Part shown: piece after piece, positions 22,269 to 32,250 of the stretch
Position numbering within the stretch: the stretch's first letter is position 1
Layout of the letters: each line of letters begins with the position of its first letter
DNA from: Planctomycetota bacterium
Lineage (GTDB): Bacteria; Planctomycetota; Uabimicrobiia; Uabimicrobiales; JABWCH01
DNA: 40,312 nucleotides
Direction of reading: 5' to 3'
Assembly (NCBI GenBank): GCA_017993505.1
Contig: JAGOMP010000024.1
Coordinates: forward strand, 1 to 40,312
The notes under the pieces: model-generated
The model's input: only the letters and a program-made list of their open reading frames with translations
Told to the model about the DNA's origin: nothing
Database searches by the model: none
Translations under genes and position numbers: made by a program

Positions 22269-25200
22269 TTGGGAAATATAGATGAATTATTAAAATCTAT
22301 CATTCAACAACATACAAAAAATTTCATAGGGCGAAAAGGTGATTTGTTTGAACTTGAAAATTTTGTCATGACATATGAACTTCCTAATTATTTTTGTATT
22401 TTATCTCAACCTGGAGCTGGGAAAACTGCATTATTAGCAGAATTTTCACGTAATTTATTAACACAAAATATTCCTTGTTTACTATATTTTTCTGCTATGA
22501 CTACTCCTATGTTAGGAATTGATCATCTATTTAAATCCATTGAATTTCAACTCCAGAAGAAACAAATGCTTGAGTTCCCCTTATCTCAAGATATAGAAAT
22601 ACAAAAAACACAGATTTATGAAATCTTAGAACATCTAAACCAACACATTATTTTATTAATAGATGGCATTGATCAGATGTATACTTCTGATTTAAATTGG
22701 TTATCAGGAAGTTTTCCTTTAAATGTTCGCGTTATTCTTTCTTCTAATATCACATCACAATGGGAAGAGTGGCAACAACGAAATAGTGTAACTACATATG
22801 ATTTGGATCCTATCATTGAACAAGAACATATCAACAATCTTCAAAAAAAATATACTAATTTAGATTCCGAACAAATGGATGTACTGATCCAAAAAGCACA
22901 AGGAAATCAATTATATCTACAATATGCTTTAGCAATATTGAAACAAAATCATACAACTATCGATCAACTGCCTTATTCTCATGATCAACTTTTCACTCAT
23001 ATTTTAAGCCAATTGAGCACCATTCATACCCAAGAAGTTGTTTATAAATATTTTGGTCTTGTCAATACAAAACCCTATATTCCCGAACAAACTGTCCAAT
23101 CTATGTTAGATTTACCAGAAAAACAATGGAAAGCATTAAAAGAGGATACTAGCCCTTATATTCAACGATATAAAGAAAATTTGTATTATTTACACCCTAC
23201 TTGGCAACAACATATTCAAAAACATATTAAGACATACCATCAAGAAATTGCAGAATATTTACAAAAATTTGAGTCTCAAAATATTCCATCAATTTTATAC
23301 CACCAAGCCAACGACAATCAATACCAAACAATTTTATCAAATTTAATCAATATCGAATATTTAGAAAAAATTGCAAAAAATAAAAAATTACCAGAATTAT
23401 TACAACATTTACGAAAATATCCCATTCCTAGTGATACAACAACTATTTATCATGATCAAACTATTAAAGGCACTGTCATTTCTTATATAGAAGAAATAGT
23501 AGCCCAAAATATGGATATATTAACAGAATATCCTAATCAATTTTTTTCATTTTTATGGAATCCCTTATATTGGCATGATGCTCCAGAAATAAAACAATAC
23601 ATAGATACACAAGATCCAAATGCACCTTGGAATGCACCCACTCATCCTCTAAGTGATTTAGCTAAACAATGGCAATTAGAAAAAGGAAATTTGCGCCCAT
23701 GGATAAAAACATTATGGTTTCCTTCTATTTATGATCGATTTGACAAGCCTATTATACATACTATTCAACGCCATACAAAAAAAATCAATGCAATGCAAAT
23801 CAGCCCTGATGGTCGTTACATTGCTACTGCTGGGAATGACAAAACTCTGCGCATTTGGGATATGGAAACAGGAAAACTTGTTAAATTATTTATACAACGT
23901 AATAATATTCATTGCTTAGCCTTTAATCCCATGTCCACAATTATTGTCACTGGTACAGATGATGGAATCATTCGATTATGGGAAATACAAACAGGAAAAC
24001 TTATTCAAACCATGGCAGGAGAAAGAGGAACTACTGTAAAGGCCATTATTTTCAGTCCTGATGGGAAACGAATCATTTCTAGTGCAACAGATACGAAAAT
24101 ACGAATTTGGGATGTAGAAACAAATTTTTGTCTATATGTTCTAGAACGCCATGACAAAACTCCTCTAGCATTAGCACATAGTCCTAATGGTAAATATATT
24201 GCATCTGCATCCGCCGATCATATCCTATATTTATGGCATGCTGAAAGTGCAAAATATCATGTATCTTGTCGTGGTCACCAACATGTAATTGAAAGTTTAG
24301 CGTTTAGTTTAGATTCAAAACAACTTGCTTCTACTTCTCTAGATAAAACAATTAAAATTTGGGATACAGAAACAGGAAAATGTTTGCATACTATCCAAGG
24401 TCATAAAGAACGAATATACAGCATTGCATACCATCCTGTGCATCCTAATCAAATCATTACTTCTTCTTTAGACAATACAATTAAAGTTTGGGATATAAAC
24501 ACCGAAAAAAATATTCAAACATACTTTCCTCCTATATCAAACACAATACAAGCCTATTACTCCAATGATGCAAAAAAGCTTGTCACAATGAGTCCCACTG
24601 AAAAAACAACATTAATTTGGGATTTAACAGCACCTAGTTTATTGTATCCTAATATAGGGCATACAGATACAATTACACAAGTTAGGTTTAGTCCAGATGG
24701 AAAATTTTTAGCTAGTGTTTCTAAGGACATGACATTAAAACTTTGGGAAGTTGCAACAGGAAAATTACAAAATACTTTCCAAGGTCATAAAAATTCCATT
24801 CGTACTGTCTCTTATCATCCCACAAAATCACAAATAGCAACTGGTGCAGATGATAATACAATTATTTTTTGGGATATAAAAAACAAAGAAGCATTACCAG
24901 CCCTCACTGGTCATCATCTCCCGATTCAACAAGTACAGTATAGTCCTGATGGAACGAAACTTGCGAGTGTATCTAGGGATAAAACCTTAAGAATATGGGA
25001 TGTAGAAGATAGCAGTCTTCTAGAAACATATGAAAATCAAGTAGGTCTTATTTCTTTAGCATTTCATCCTAAAGAACAGATCATTGCTGTGGGAGCTCGC
25101 AATGGATGTATATATATCTGGGATTTACTCAAAAAAACAATCATGAATACGATTGACACCCATTCTCGTGAAATCACAAGTTTATCGTACAATCCAGATG

Positions 25201-25499
25201 GAAGCCTACTAGCCTCTACAACAATTGATGGACGTTCTGATGTCTGGGATATTGACACGAATGTATCCTACATAAGTTTAGATGGTTTTATACAAGCCAA
25301 TACACTTTTATCGCCAATCCCTTATTATGCTATGATACAACCTAGAATTACAGCAATATGTTTCAAAGAAGATGGCAACTTCATTGCATTTCATCCCATT
25401 GATATTCATGGCATTCAATGGAATACAGAAAACATTTTTGCAGGTTATAACAATAATAATTTGTATTGTTTACAACTCTTCGATAACAAAAATTTATGA
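22269..25499 (+). CDS. STAND-type NTPase with WD40 repeats
   Basis: 1076 residues. Residues 18-250 form a STAND/NACHT-like NTPase: FIGRKGDLFELE, Walker A PGAGKT (48-53) and Walker B IILLIDGIDQMY near 125. A helical region follows to about 485. Then come 12 clear WD40 repeats and one or two decayed ones (about 492-1060), enough for two seven-bladed propellers; examples are SPDGRYIATAGNDKTLRIWD and SPDGTKLASVSRDKTLRIWD. STAND proteins are ATP-driven switches used in signalling and immunity. No effector domain precedes the NTPase, so output would be through a partner. The start is TTG at 22269, well placed 7 nt after AGGAG; no upstream ATG fits. Confidence 0.9.
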   Translation: MGNIDELLKSIIQQHTKNFIGRKGDLFELENFVMTYELPNYFCILSQPGAGKTALLAEFSRNLLTQNIPCLLYFSAMTTPMLGIDHLFKSIEFQLQKKQMLEFPLSQDIEIQKTQIYEILEHLNQHIILLIDGIDQMYTSDLNWLSGSFPLNVRVILSSNITSQWEEWQQRNSVTTYDLDPIIEQEHINNLQKKYTNLDSEQMDVLIQKAQGNQLYLQYALAILKQNHTTIDQLPYSHDQLFTHILSQLSTIHTQEVVYKYFGLVNTKPYIPEQTVQSMLDLPEKQWKALKEDTSPYIQRYKENLYYLHPTWQQHIQKHIKTYHQEIAEYLQKFESQNIPSILYHQANDNQYQTILSNLINIEYLEKIAKNKKLPELLQHLRKYPIPSDTTTIYHDQTIKGTVISYIEEIVAQNMDILTEYPNQFFSFLWNPLYWHDAPEIKQYIDTQDPNAPWNAPTHPLSDLAKQWQLEKGNLRPWIKTLWFPSIYDRFDKPIIHTIQRHTKKINAMQISPDGRYIATAGNDKTLRIWDMETGKLVKLFIQRNNIHCLAFNPMSTIIVTGTDDGIIRLWEIQTGKLIQTMAGERGTTVKAIIFSPDGKRIISSATDTKIRIWDVETNFCLYVLERHDKTPLALAHSPNGKYIASASADHILYLWHAESAKYHVSCRGHQHVIESLAFSLDSKQLASTSLDKTIKIWDTETGKCLHTIQGHKERIYSIAYHPVHPNQIITSSLDNTIKVWDINTEKNIQTYFPPISNTIQAYYSNDAKKLVTMSPTEKTTLIWDLTAPSLLYPNIGHTDTITQVRFSPDGKFLASVSKDMTLKLWEVATGKLQNTFQGHKNSIRTVSYHPTKSQIATGADDNTIIFWDIKNKEALPALTGHHLPIQQVQYSPDGTKLASVSRDKTLRIWDVEDSSLLETYENQVGLISLAFHPKEQIIAVGARNGCIYIWDLLKKTIMNTIDTHSREITSLSYNPDGSLLASTTIDGRSDVWDIDTNVSYISLDGFIQANTLLSPIPYYAMIQPRITAICFKEDGNFIAFHPIDIHGIQWNTENIFAGYNNNNLYCLQLFDNKNL

Positions 25500-25547
25500 T
25501 ACTATAATAGTCAAAAAAATCATTGAATAGTAAAAAAATAAGAAAAA

Positions 25548-26582
25548 ATGCAAAAAACTCCAAAAAAAATATTAGTTCGTCTTCCCAATTGGGTAGGCGA
25601 TGTTGTTATGGCAACTCCAGTAATAGAAACCTTGCATTATGCATATCCAGAAGCAAAAATTTATACACTTGTACGTCCTTATGCACAAAACATATTACAT
25701 GGAAACCCATGGATTACAAACATTATTCCATGCGATGATAAAACATATCAAGGTTGGAAAGCATTCCATACAACAGTTCGAAAAATCCAACCTGACCTCA
25801 CTATTTTATTAACAAATTCTATGCGTTCCCTACTCTTTCTACGCTTAGCAGGCATAAAAAATATATATGGGTACAAACGAGACGCACGATCTTTTTTATT
25901 AACTGGCGGACCATCACCTATTAAGACCGAGAAAAAATATTTACCTATTCCTATGGTAGATTATTATTTAGGAATTTGTAAATATTTACAGATTCCCATT
26001 CATACGCCTATAAAGCCAACATTACATATTACACCAGAAACACAAAAAAAAGCAGACGAATTACTTAAAAAATACAATATACAAGCATCTGATACAGTCA
26101 TTGGACTCAATCCAGGAGCAAAATTTGGTGCCTCCAAATGTTGGCCTCCTCATTATTTTGCACAACTAGCAAATTTATTACAAAGGAATCATGATGTAAA
26201 AATTTTATTATTTACAGGGCCTGGTGAGGAAGAATTAGCACAAAACATACTCGACAATACAGAAGCGACTATAATTCCCACGTATCCTGACAATCCAGGG
26301 TTAGATGTTTTAAAGCCACTTATCAAAAGATGCAACTTATTAGTTACAAACGATACTGGAACACGCCATTATGCAGTAGCTTTAGACACGCCACTTGTCG
26401 TTATTTTTGGTCCAACAGATCAAAGATATACAAACAATAATTTAGAAAAAACAACGATCATTGATAATCATCTACCTTGTGCTCCCTGTCATTTAAAAAA
26501 ATGTCCTACCGATCATAAATGTATGCTTAGTATTACTCCAGAACAAGTGTATGAAGCATGTAAACCATATATTAAAAAATAA
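25548..26582 (+). CDS. ADP-heptose:LPS heptosyltransferase family (GT9, WaaF-like)
   Basis: A 344-residue glycosyltransferase of family GT9 that adds heptose to the LPS inner core. Two Rossmann-like halves are visible: ILVRLPNWVGDVVMATPVIE at 8-27, GLNPGAKFGASKCWPP near 185, and the donor-site region LVTNDTGTRHYAVALDTPLV followed by FGPTDQRY. The C-terminal Cys-rich CAPCHLKKCP block is typical of WaaF (heptosyltransferase II). It implies a diderm envelope with a core oligosaccharide. It is 48 nt after the STAND-WD40 gene and 14 nt before ridA. No good ribosome site precedes the ATG. Confidence 0.9.
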   Translation: MQKTPKKILVRLPNWVGDVVMATPVIETLHYAYPEAKIYTLVRPYAQNILHGNPWITNIIPCDDKTYQGWKAFHTTVRKIQPDLTILLTNSMRSLLFLRLAGIKNIYGYKRDARSFLLTGGPSPIKTEKKYLPIPMVDYYLGICKYLQIPIHTPIKPTLHITPETQKKADELLKKYNIQASDTVIGLNPGAKFGASKCWPPHYFAQLANLLQRNHDVKILLFTGPGEEELAQNILDNTEATIIPTYPDNPGLDVLKPLIKRCNLLVTNDTGTRHYAVALDTPLVVIFGPTDQRYTNNNLEKTTIIDNHLPCAPCHLKKCPTDHKCMLSITPEQVYEACKPYIKK

Positions 26583-26596
26583 AAAAGGAAAAAAAT

Positions 26597-26980
26597 ATGA
26601 CAAGAAAAATCGTATTCACAGAAAAAGCTCCTGCTCCTATTGGACCATATTCTCAAGCTATTAAAATTAATAACTTAGTTTTCATTTCTGGTCAACTTCC
26701 TAACATCAACCCAGAAACAAAACAACCTCAATCTAGCGACTTTCAACAACAATGTAAACAAGCTTTGGAAAACTTAAAAGCAGTTATAGAAGCAAGTGAA
26801 AGCACACTTAATAATGTTGTAAAAGTCAATATTTTTTTAACAGACATGAAAAAATTCTCCCAATTCAATGAAATCTATGCACACTACTTTAATGATTCTA
26901 AACCTGCAAGAGCTTGTGTTCAAGTCGTTGCTCTACCTTGTGGTGCAGATGTAGAAATAGAAGCTGTTGTAGCAGTCTAA
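26597..26980 (+). CDS. RidA/YjgF family imine deaminase
   Basis: A 127-residue RidA-family protein, which hydrolyses reactive 2-aminoacrylate/imines produced by PLP enzymes. Seen: APAPIGPYSQAI near the N-terminus, VFISGQLP, TLNNVVKVNIFLTDM, and the active-site stretch KPARACVQVVALP with the substrate-binding Arg, ending EIEAVVAV. The length is standard. AGGA precedes the ATG by about 8 nt. It is the last gene of the plus-strand run, followed by a terminator. Confidence 0.96.
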   Translation: MTRKIVFTEKAPAPIGPYSQAIKINNLVFISGQLPNINPETKQPQSSDFQQQCKQALENLKAVIEASESTLNNVVKVNIFLTDMKKFSQFNEIYAHYFNDSKPARACVQVVALPCGADVEIEAVVAV

Positions 26981-27006
26981 AAATTGTAACTATGCATATC
27001 TTGTTC

Positions 27007-27044
27007 AAAAACGACCATTACAACTTCTGTAATGTGCCGTTTTT
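27007..27044 (+). terminator. intrinsic terminator after ridA
   Basis: CATTACA pairs with TGTAATG, extended by AAAAACG with CGTTTTT across a small internal mismatch, then T. It lies 27 nt beyond the stop. The rest of 26981-27405 contains the two direct repeats annotated below and an ATCTCTAA/TTAGAGAT hairpin at 27229-27246, with no gene. Confidence 0.85.
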
Positions 27045-27205
27045 AATATATAAACACAATGAAAAAAACATTGATTATGACATACAAAAAAGATACTGTA
27101 TAGTACAACCTCTATAAATATTCCATTTTTAATATACAAACACAATGAAAAAAACATTGATTATGACATACAAAAAAAAAGATATTGTATTATATAACCT
27201 ATTTT
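27040..27205 (+). repeat. 86-bp direct repeat downstream of ridA
   Basis: Two copies of a segment beginning TTTTTAATATA lie at 27040 and 27126 (period 86 bp) with a few differences and a longer A-run in the second. The first copy overlaps the T-tract of the ridA terminator. Confidence 0.88.
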
Positions 27206-27303
27206 TATTGTAGTATACAACGATTTTGATCTCTAATTTTAGAGATGATAGATAAATATTTTTAAATTTTTTTTGTTATTTTTGTTTTATATGTCATAAT
27301 ATC

Positions 27304-27377
27304 TATAGAAAAATCAAAAACTGATACACAGAAAATTATTTATAGAAAAATCAAAAACTGATACACAGAAAATTATT
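27304..27377 (+). repeat. perfect 37-bp tandem repeat in the promoter region of the LPP20-repeat gene
   Basis: Two identical 37-bp copies starting TATAGAAAAATC lie at 27304 and 27341, ending 28 nt before the ATG at 27406. Perfect identity suggests a recent event or ongoing copy-number change, and it could alter expression of the gene. Confidence 0.93.
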
Positions 27378-27405
27378 GTAATTTTTGATAAAAGGAGTTT
27401 TTATA

Positions 27406-30400
27406 ATGAAAAAACTATTGCCTGTATTATTGTGCCTATTAGCAATAAGCACTCTATATGCGCAGGCATTTGATCCAGTAGCTCGTATTGATGAGGCTCG
27501 CATGATTGTGGCCGCAGTAAGAGCTGCTCGTGTGGATGCTATGCGCCAATTAGGCGAATCGATTCAAGGTGTTTATGTAACATCAAAAACAACAGTGCAA
27601 GATTTTGTCACTGGTAATGATGAAATAAACGCTCAATTTTCTTCTATGTTGCAGGGTGCACATGAAGAAGGTAAGCCAAAAATTTATAATGATGGAACAG
27701 TGGAAATTAAGCTTGTTCTTTATTTAGAAGATGTGATCAATGGATTGGCAAAAATTGGAAATATGTCAGCCAGTCAATTGAACCAAGTTCAAAATAATAG
27801 TGCTCGAAAATTTGAAGCTGTTGGCTATGGTGCTATGGCAAAAGATCCATCTAGATATATAGGTGGAGAAGACTTATGGCGCTATGTTACACCACAAGGA
27901 AAAATGATGGCTCGCCGTGCTGCCCAAGTAGATGCACAAAGAAATATGGGCGAAACAATGTATGGTGTCAAACTAGATTCTAAAACTGAAGTGCGTGATT
28001 TCATTTGCCAAAGTGATAGAATTACTGCTTCTTTTAATGGAATTGTTCGTGGTGTACAGTTTGAATCTCAAGTTGTATATCGTACTGATGGCTTGGCTGA
28101 AGTAACTGCATTTATTAAAGTAGATGCTTTGATTCGTCAACTTGCTTCTATTGCTCAATCTCAATACAGAGGTAGTGATCCTCGATTTCAACCTCAAAGT
28201 TTTGATAATATACGTAAATATTTCCCAGGTGATATTGTATATGCAACAGGCGTAGGTGCACCTCCTGCAAGATATATTACTTCAAGAGCAACTTATCCTA
28301 GTTCCGGCGGTGAAAACCCTTATGATCGTATTCCTACTGATCCTCCTGTAGTTCCTACTGATAATAGCCAAAATGATTATGATTATAATAAAGATTCTAA
28401 TGTAATCTTTGATGATAGTCAAAATCAAAATCAAGGTCAAGATGATTGGTCGTATAATAATGGTTCTCAAAGCGATACACCTTCTGGAGACACATCAAAT
28501 GATCAAGTAGTTGTTGGACCAACTGTTCCTCAAGCTCCTGTTGCTCCTCAATTTCCAGCACCTCCTACACCACCAGAGTATGATTTTGGCGGTCCTCGTA
28601 AACCACAACTTCCAGAAATGCCTCGTATTCCCGAACGTTTTGTTCCAGAATGGGCCAAAAAAGAAATTTATGCCACAGGAACTGGTGTATATCCTGAAGA
28701 TATGTTTGAAGGACAAGCTCGTGCTATGGCTCGTCGTGCTGCACAAGTCGATGCTTATAGAGTATTAGGTGAAAATGCATTAGGTGTAAAACTTCAAGGC
28801 AGTACTACTATAAAAGATTTTGTAGCTGATGAAGATCTTATCACTGCTCGATTAGATGCTTGTTTTTTACGTGGTGCCAGTGTTGAAAAAGAAAATGAAA
28901 AACCAGAAGAAGGTATTTTTGAAGTTACTATGAAACTTTATTTAGGCGACATGTGGGAAATTATTGATGCTCGCTATAATAAAGAACTTCTAGAACAAGC
29001 TGGACAAAGCATGGCTTCGTATCAACCAGCAACACAATACCAAGCTGAATTTGATGCTTATATGCAACAATTAAATGCAAAATTTGCTAAAGCAAAAAAT
29101 TATAATCAAGAATTGGAAAACTACCACAATCAATATGAAAAAGAACTCAGCATGGATTTTCCTATTAGCCGTGAAAACCAAGCAAAATATGAAAAATATT
29201 TAGCAGAAGTTCGTAATTATCTTGGCGTATATGAAAAATATGCTGCAGATATGACAGCATATCAACGAGATTATCAAAACTATAAAAATAGATTTGATCA
29301 ATACCAAGCTGAATATAAAAGACTCCATGGATTATATTCCACAGAAGCAGAAGCTGCTTTAATGGAAGGACCACATAATCCTCCTACTATTGATATTTCT
29401 ATCCCAGATCCTTTTGGCGTACCAGCACCTCCCAAAGTTCCTCAAAGATTTGTACCTGAATGGGCTCAAAAAGACATTATAGCAACGGGAACTGGTGCAT
29501 ATAATCCTGATAAAGATCTAGCACAAGCTAGAGCATTAGCTAAACGTGCTGCACAAGTTGATGCTTACAGAATGCTTGCTGAAAATGCAATGGGTGTACA
29601 TCTTGACAGTGTCACAGATGTGAAAAATTTCCTTGCAGAACGAGATGAACTCAAAGCAAGAGTAAATGATGTTTTCATTCGTGGTGCTGAAGAAGTTGCA
29701 GTTCGTGAAAATGATGCTAAACGATATATGGAAGTAGATATGAAGTTATATTTAGGCTATATGTGGGAAATCATTGATGCTGAATATAACAAAGTTCTCA
29801 TAGAAAAATATGGTAAAGAATTGCAAGAATTCCAGCCAGATCAAAAACGTTACAATAATGAATTGGACTATTATAAAGCCAATTTAGCAGAATACAAACA
29901 AAAATACGAAACATATATCAAAGAATTACAAGATTATCAAGTAAAAAATAGAGTCAAATTAGCAGTGGATCATAGTGTACCAAGAAAATATAATGAACTT
30001 GTACAAAAATATACTGCCCAAGCAAAAGACCTTGCTAGAGCATATAACGAAGCTGCAAAAAAATTCAGAGACTATAAAAAATTCAAAGATGAACAACAAG
30101 CAAGATTCGACCAACAAATGGCTGAATTCAAAAAACAATACGATCAATACAACAACGAAGCAAAAGCAGCTCTTGTTCCCGCTCCTCCTGCAATGCCTGA
30201 TTTATATTTTTCAGTTCCCAGCTTAGATGGAAAACTTTCTGCACCTAGACCACCAGAGAGATTTGTACCAGAATGGGCAAAAAAAGAAATCAAAGCTACA
30301 GGTACAGGCGTATATCGTAAAGATTTAGAAATTGGACAAGCCATGGCAATGGCCAAACGTGCAGCACAAGTCGATGCTTATAGATTACTTGCAGAAAGTG

Positions 30401-31800
30401 CAGTTGGAGTTCATATCCAAGGACAAACTACAGTCCAAGATTTCTTAACAAAACGAGATACTTTGAAAGCAAGAGTTGATGATGTTTTCATTCGTGGTGC
30501 TCAGGAAGTAGATGCTAAAGATTATAGAGATAGACAAACATACCAAGTTACCATGAAACTTTATCTGGGAGATATGTGGGAGATCATCGACGCTGAATAC
30601 AATAAAGTTCTTGTCCAAGAATATGGACGTAAACTTGAAGATTTTCAACCAGATCAACTACGATATAAAACAGAATATGAAATGTATGAAAAACAACTCG
30701 CAAGCTATAAAGAAGGATACCAAAAATATCAACAACAATTACAAGCTTACTACAATCAATATTCTGGAAGTCTAGCAACAAACTATCCTCTCACCAATAA
30801 ATATAGAGAAGAACTCAATCAAGCAAAACAAAAAACACTTGCTCAACAACGACAATACGACACATACCAAGAACAACTCAGACAGTATCGTCAAAATATG
30901 CTCGCACAAGAACAAGAATTTCAACAATATAAAAATCAATACAAGAGCATGGAAAGACAATACACTGAAGAAGCTGAAATGGCACTCATCCCAGCACCAC
31001 CAGCACCACCAGCAATTATTTATCAAGCACCAGAATTAGATGAAAATGGCGTGCCAGCTCCACCTAAACGATTTGTACCAGAATGGGCGAAAAAAACAAT
31101 TACAGCAACAGGAACTGGTTCTTATCCCCGAGATAAAAACTTAGCACAAGCTAAATTATTAGCTCGTAGAGCAGCACAAGTGGATGCTTACAGAGTCTTA
31201 GCAGAAAACGCAATGGGTGTACATCTTCAAAGTAATACTTCTGTAGAAAACTTCTTAACAACCAATGATCGAATTAGCACAAAAGTAGATGCTATGATCA
31301 AAGGACAACAAGAAGTTGCCTATAGAGATTATCCCAATGATCGATATGCACAAGTAGATATGAAACTCTACTTAGGCGATATGTGGGAACTCATTGATGC
31401 AGCATATAATAAAGTTTTGATGGAAAAATATGGCAAACAACTCCAAGAATTTCAACCTGATCAACTTCGCTATAAAACAGAATTAGAACTTTATCAAACA
31501 AGACTCAGCAACTATCGAGACATACAAAATGTATATGCACAACAATTAGATGCATATTACAATCAATATAGTCAACAACTTGGAAAACAATATCCCATTT
31601 GCCAAAAACATAGACAAAATTACCAAAATTATCGAAACCAACTCAATCAATACCAAAATCAAAATGCTCAGTATCAAGCTAGCATTAATAAATTCAAAGC
31701 TCAAGAACAACAAAAAATTGATGACTATTATAAATACCAGAAACAATATACAACGACATATAACCAATATGCAACTGAAGCAGCAGAAGCAGAAAAATAA
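27406..31800 (+). CDS. giant exported protein with six LPP20-like domains and Tyr/Gln-rich coiled-coil spacers
   Basis: 1464 residues with a signal peptide (MKKLLPVLLCLLAISTLYAQA). Domains resembling the LPP20/FlgP family occur at about 25-115 and 145-250 (divergent) and, starting with RFVPEWAKK, at 411, 681, 952 and 1222, a strict 270-271 residue period. Each late copy reads ATGTG, then a basic Ala-rich helix (RRAAQVDAYRVLAENAMGV), then MKLYLGDMWEIIDA. They are separated by about 150-residue helical spacers rich in Tyr, Gln and Lys and by Pro linkers (PAPPAPP). AAGGAG precedes ATG 27406. It is a monocistronic unit with a strong terminator. Known LPP20-type proteins are cell-surface or flagellar-basal, so an envelope-spanning or fibrous structure is plausible; the function is unknown. 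Confidence 0.88.
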   Translation: MKKLLPVLLCLLAISTLYAQAFDPVARIDEARMIVAAVRAARVDAMRQLGESIQGVYVTSKTTVQDFVTGNDEINAQFSSMLQGAHEEGKPKIYNDGTVEIKLVLYLEDVINGLAKIGNMSASQLNQVQNNSARKFEAVGYGAMAKDPSRYIGGEDLWRYVTPQGKMMARRAAQVDAQRNMGETMYGVKLDSKTEVRDFICQSDRITASFNGIVRGVQFESQVVYRTDGLAEVTAFIKVDALIRQLASIAQSQYRGSDPRFQPQSFDNIRKYFPGDIVYATGVGAPPARYITSRATYPSSGGENPYDRIPTDPPVVPTDNSQNDYDYNKDSNVIFDDSQNQNQGQDDWSYNNGSQSDTPSGDTSNDQVVVGPTVPQAPVAPQFPAPPTPPEYDFGGPRKPQLPEMPRIPERFVPEWAKKEIYATGTGVYPEDMFEGQARAMARRAAQVDAYRVLGENALGVKLQGSTTIKDFVADEDLITARLDACFLRGASVEKENEKPEEGIFEVTMKLYLGDMWEIIDARYNKELLEQAGQSMASYQPATQYQAEFDAYMQQLNAKFAKAKNYNQELENYHNQYEKELSMDFPISRENQAKYEKYLAEVRNYLGVYEKYAADMTAYQRDYQNYKNRFDQYQAEYKRLHGLYSTEAEAALMEGPHNPPTIDISIPDPFGVPAPPKVPQRFVPEWAQKDIIATGTGAYNPDKDLAQARALAKRAAQVDAYRMLAENAMGVHLDSVTDVKNFLAERDELKARVNDVFIRGAEEVAVRENDAKRYMEVDMKLYLGYMWEIIDAEYNKVLIEKYGKELQEFQPDQKRYNNELDYYKANLAEYKQKYETYIKELQDYQVKNRVKLAVDHSVPRKYNELVQKYTAQAKDLARAYNEAAKKFRDYKKFKDEQQARFDQQMAEFKKQYDQYNNEAKAALVPAPPAMPDLYFSVPSLDGKLSAPRPPERFVPEWAKKEIKATGTGVYRKDLEIGQAMAMAKRAAQVDAYRLLAESAVGVHIQGQTTVQDFLTKRDTLKARVDDVFIRGAQEVDAKDYRDRQTYQVTMKLYLGDMWEIIDAEYNKVLVQEYGRKLEDFQPDQLRYKTEYEMYEKQLASYKEGYQKYQQQLQAYYNQYSGSLATNYPLTNKYREELNQAKQKTLAQQRQYDTYQEQLRQYRQNMLAQEQEFQQYKNQYKSMERQYTEEAEMALIPAPPAPPAIIYQAPELDENGVPAPPKRFVPEWAKKTITATGTGSYPRDKNLAQAKLLARRAAQVDAYRVLAENAMGVHLQSNTSVENFLTTNDRISTKVDAMIKGQQEVAYRDYPNDRYAQVDMKLYLGDMWELIDAAYNKVLMEKYGKQLQEFQPDQLRYKTELELYQTRLSNYRDIQNVYAQQLDAYYNQYSQQLGKQYPICQKHRQNYQNYRNQLNQYQNQNAQYQASINKFKAQEQQKIDDYYKYQKQYTTTYNQYATEAAEAEK

Positions 31801-31844
31801 TTCATTCAGACAATAGCTTTTAAAACTTCCAAAAAAATAATTAT

Positions 31845-31875
31845 AAAGTAGCTATTCCTATAGCTACTTTTTTTT
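31845..31875 (+). terminator. intrinsic terminator after the LPP20-repeat gene
   Basis: AAAGTAGCTA (31845-31854) pairs with TAGCTACTTT (31861-31870), followed by T to 31875. Confidence 0.9.
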
Positions 31876-31876
31876 A

Positions 31877-31910
31877 TTTTATTTTTTCTTGCATACAAGA
31901 AAAAATAAAA
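31877..31910. repeat. 15-bp perfect inverted repeat
   Basis: TTTTATTTTTTCTTG (31877-31891) pairs perfectly with CAAGAAAAAATAAAA (31896-31910) around CATA. It stands directly after the terminator and may be a second back-up terminator or a processing site. Confidence 0.75.
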
Positions 31911-31979
31911 ACAAGTATAATCAATATGATAATAACACAAGTATAATCAATATATTAATTATACAAGTATAACCAATAT
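31911..31979 (+). repeat. three copies of a 26-bp AT-rich tandem repeat
   Basis: ACAAGTATAATCAATAT occurs at 31911 and 31937, and as ACAAGTATAACCAATAT at about 31963. No gene lies in 31801-32119; the remaining bases hold only AT-rich sequence and the tRNA-Arg promoter. Confidence 0.85.
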
Positions 31980-32056
31980 GCTTCAAAGTTATCAATTCAC
32001 ATAACAACAAACATACCATATAAATACAAAACAGGAATATAAAAAAAATTTTTTAC

Positions 32057-32084
32057 TTGATTTCCATCAAATATTTGGTATAAT
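32057..32084 (+). promoter_or_regulatory. sigma70-type promoter for tRNA-Arg
   Basis: TTGATT at 32057-32062 and a perfect TATAAT at 32079-32084 with a 16-bp spacer, 35 nt before the tRNA. Confidence 0.8.
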
Positions 32085-32119
32085 ACTTACATATTCATAT
32101 TCATATTTAATGAATGAAC

Positions 32120-32193
32120 GCACCCATAGCTCAATTGGATAGAGTGACAGTCTACGAAACTGTAGGTTACAAGTTCGATTCTTGTTGGGTGCG
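32120..32193 (+). tRNA. tRNA-Arg (ACG)
   Basis: A 74-nt cloverleaf. GCACCCA pairs with TGGGTGC, the anticodon stem is ACAGT/ACTGT around CTACGAA (anticodon ACG, reading CGN after A-to-I editing), and the T arm is ACAAG-TTCGATT-CTTGT. Discriminator G; CCA not encoded. A T-run follows directly. Confidence 0.96.
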
Positions 32194-32250
32194 TTTTTTA
32201 TTCTCACACAAAAAAACCATCCCTCCTAAAAATATTATTTTATTTCATAA

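Noticed and set aside
28273..28768. Frames opposite or within the LPP20-repeat gene
   Set aside because: Shadows of a long, well-started gene with signal peptide and domain repeats; they lack ribosome sites.
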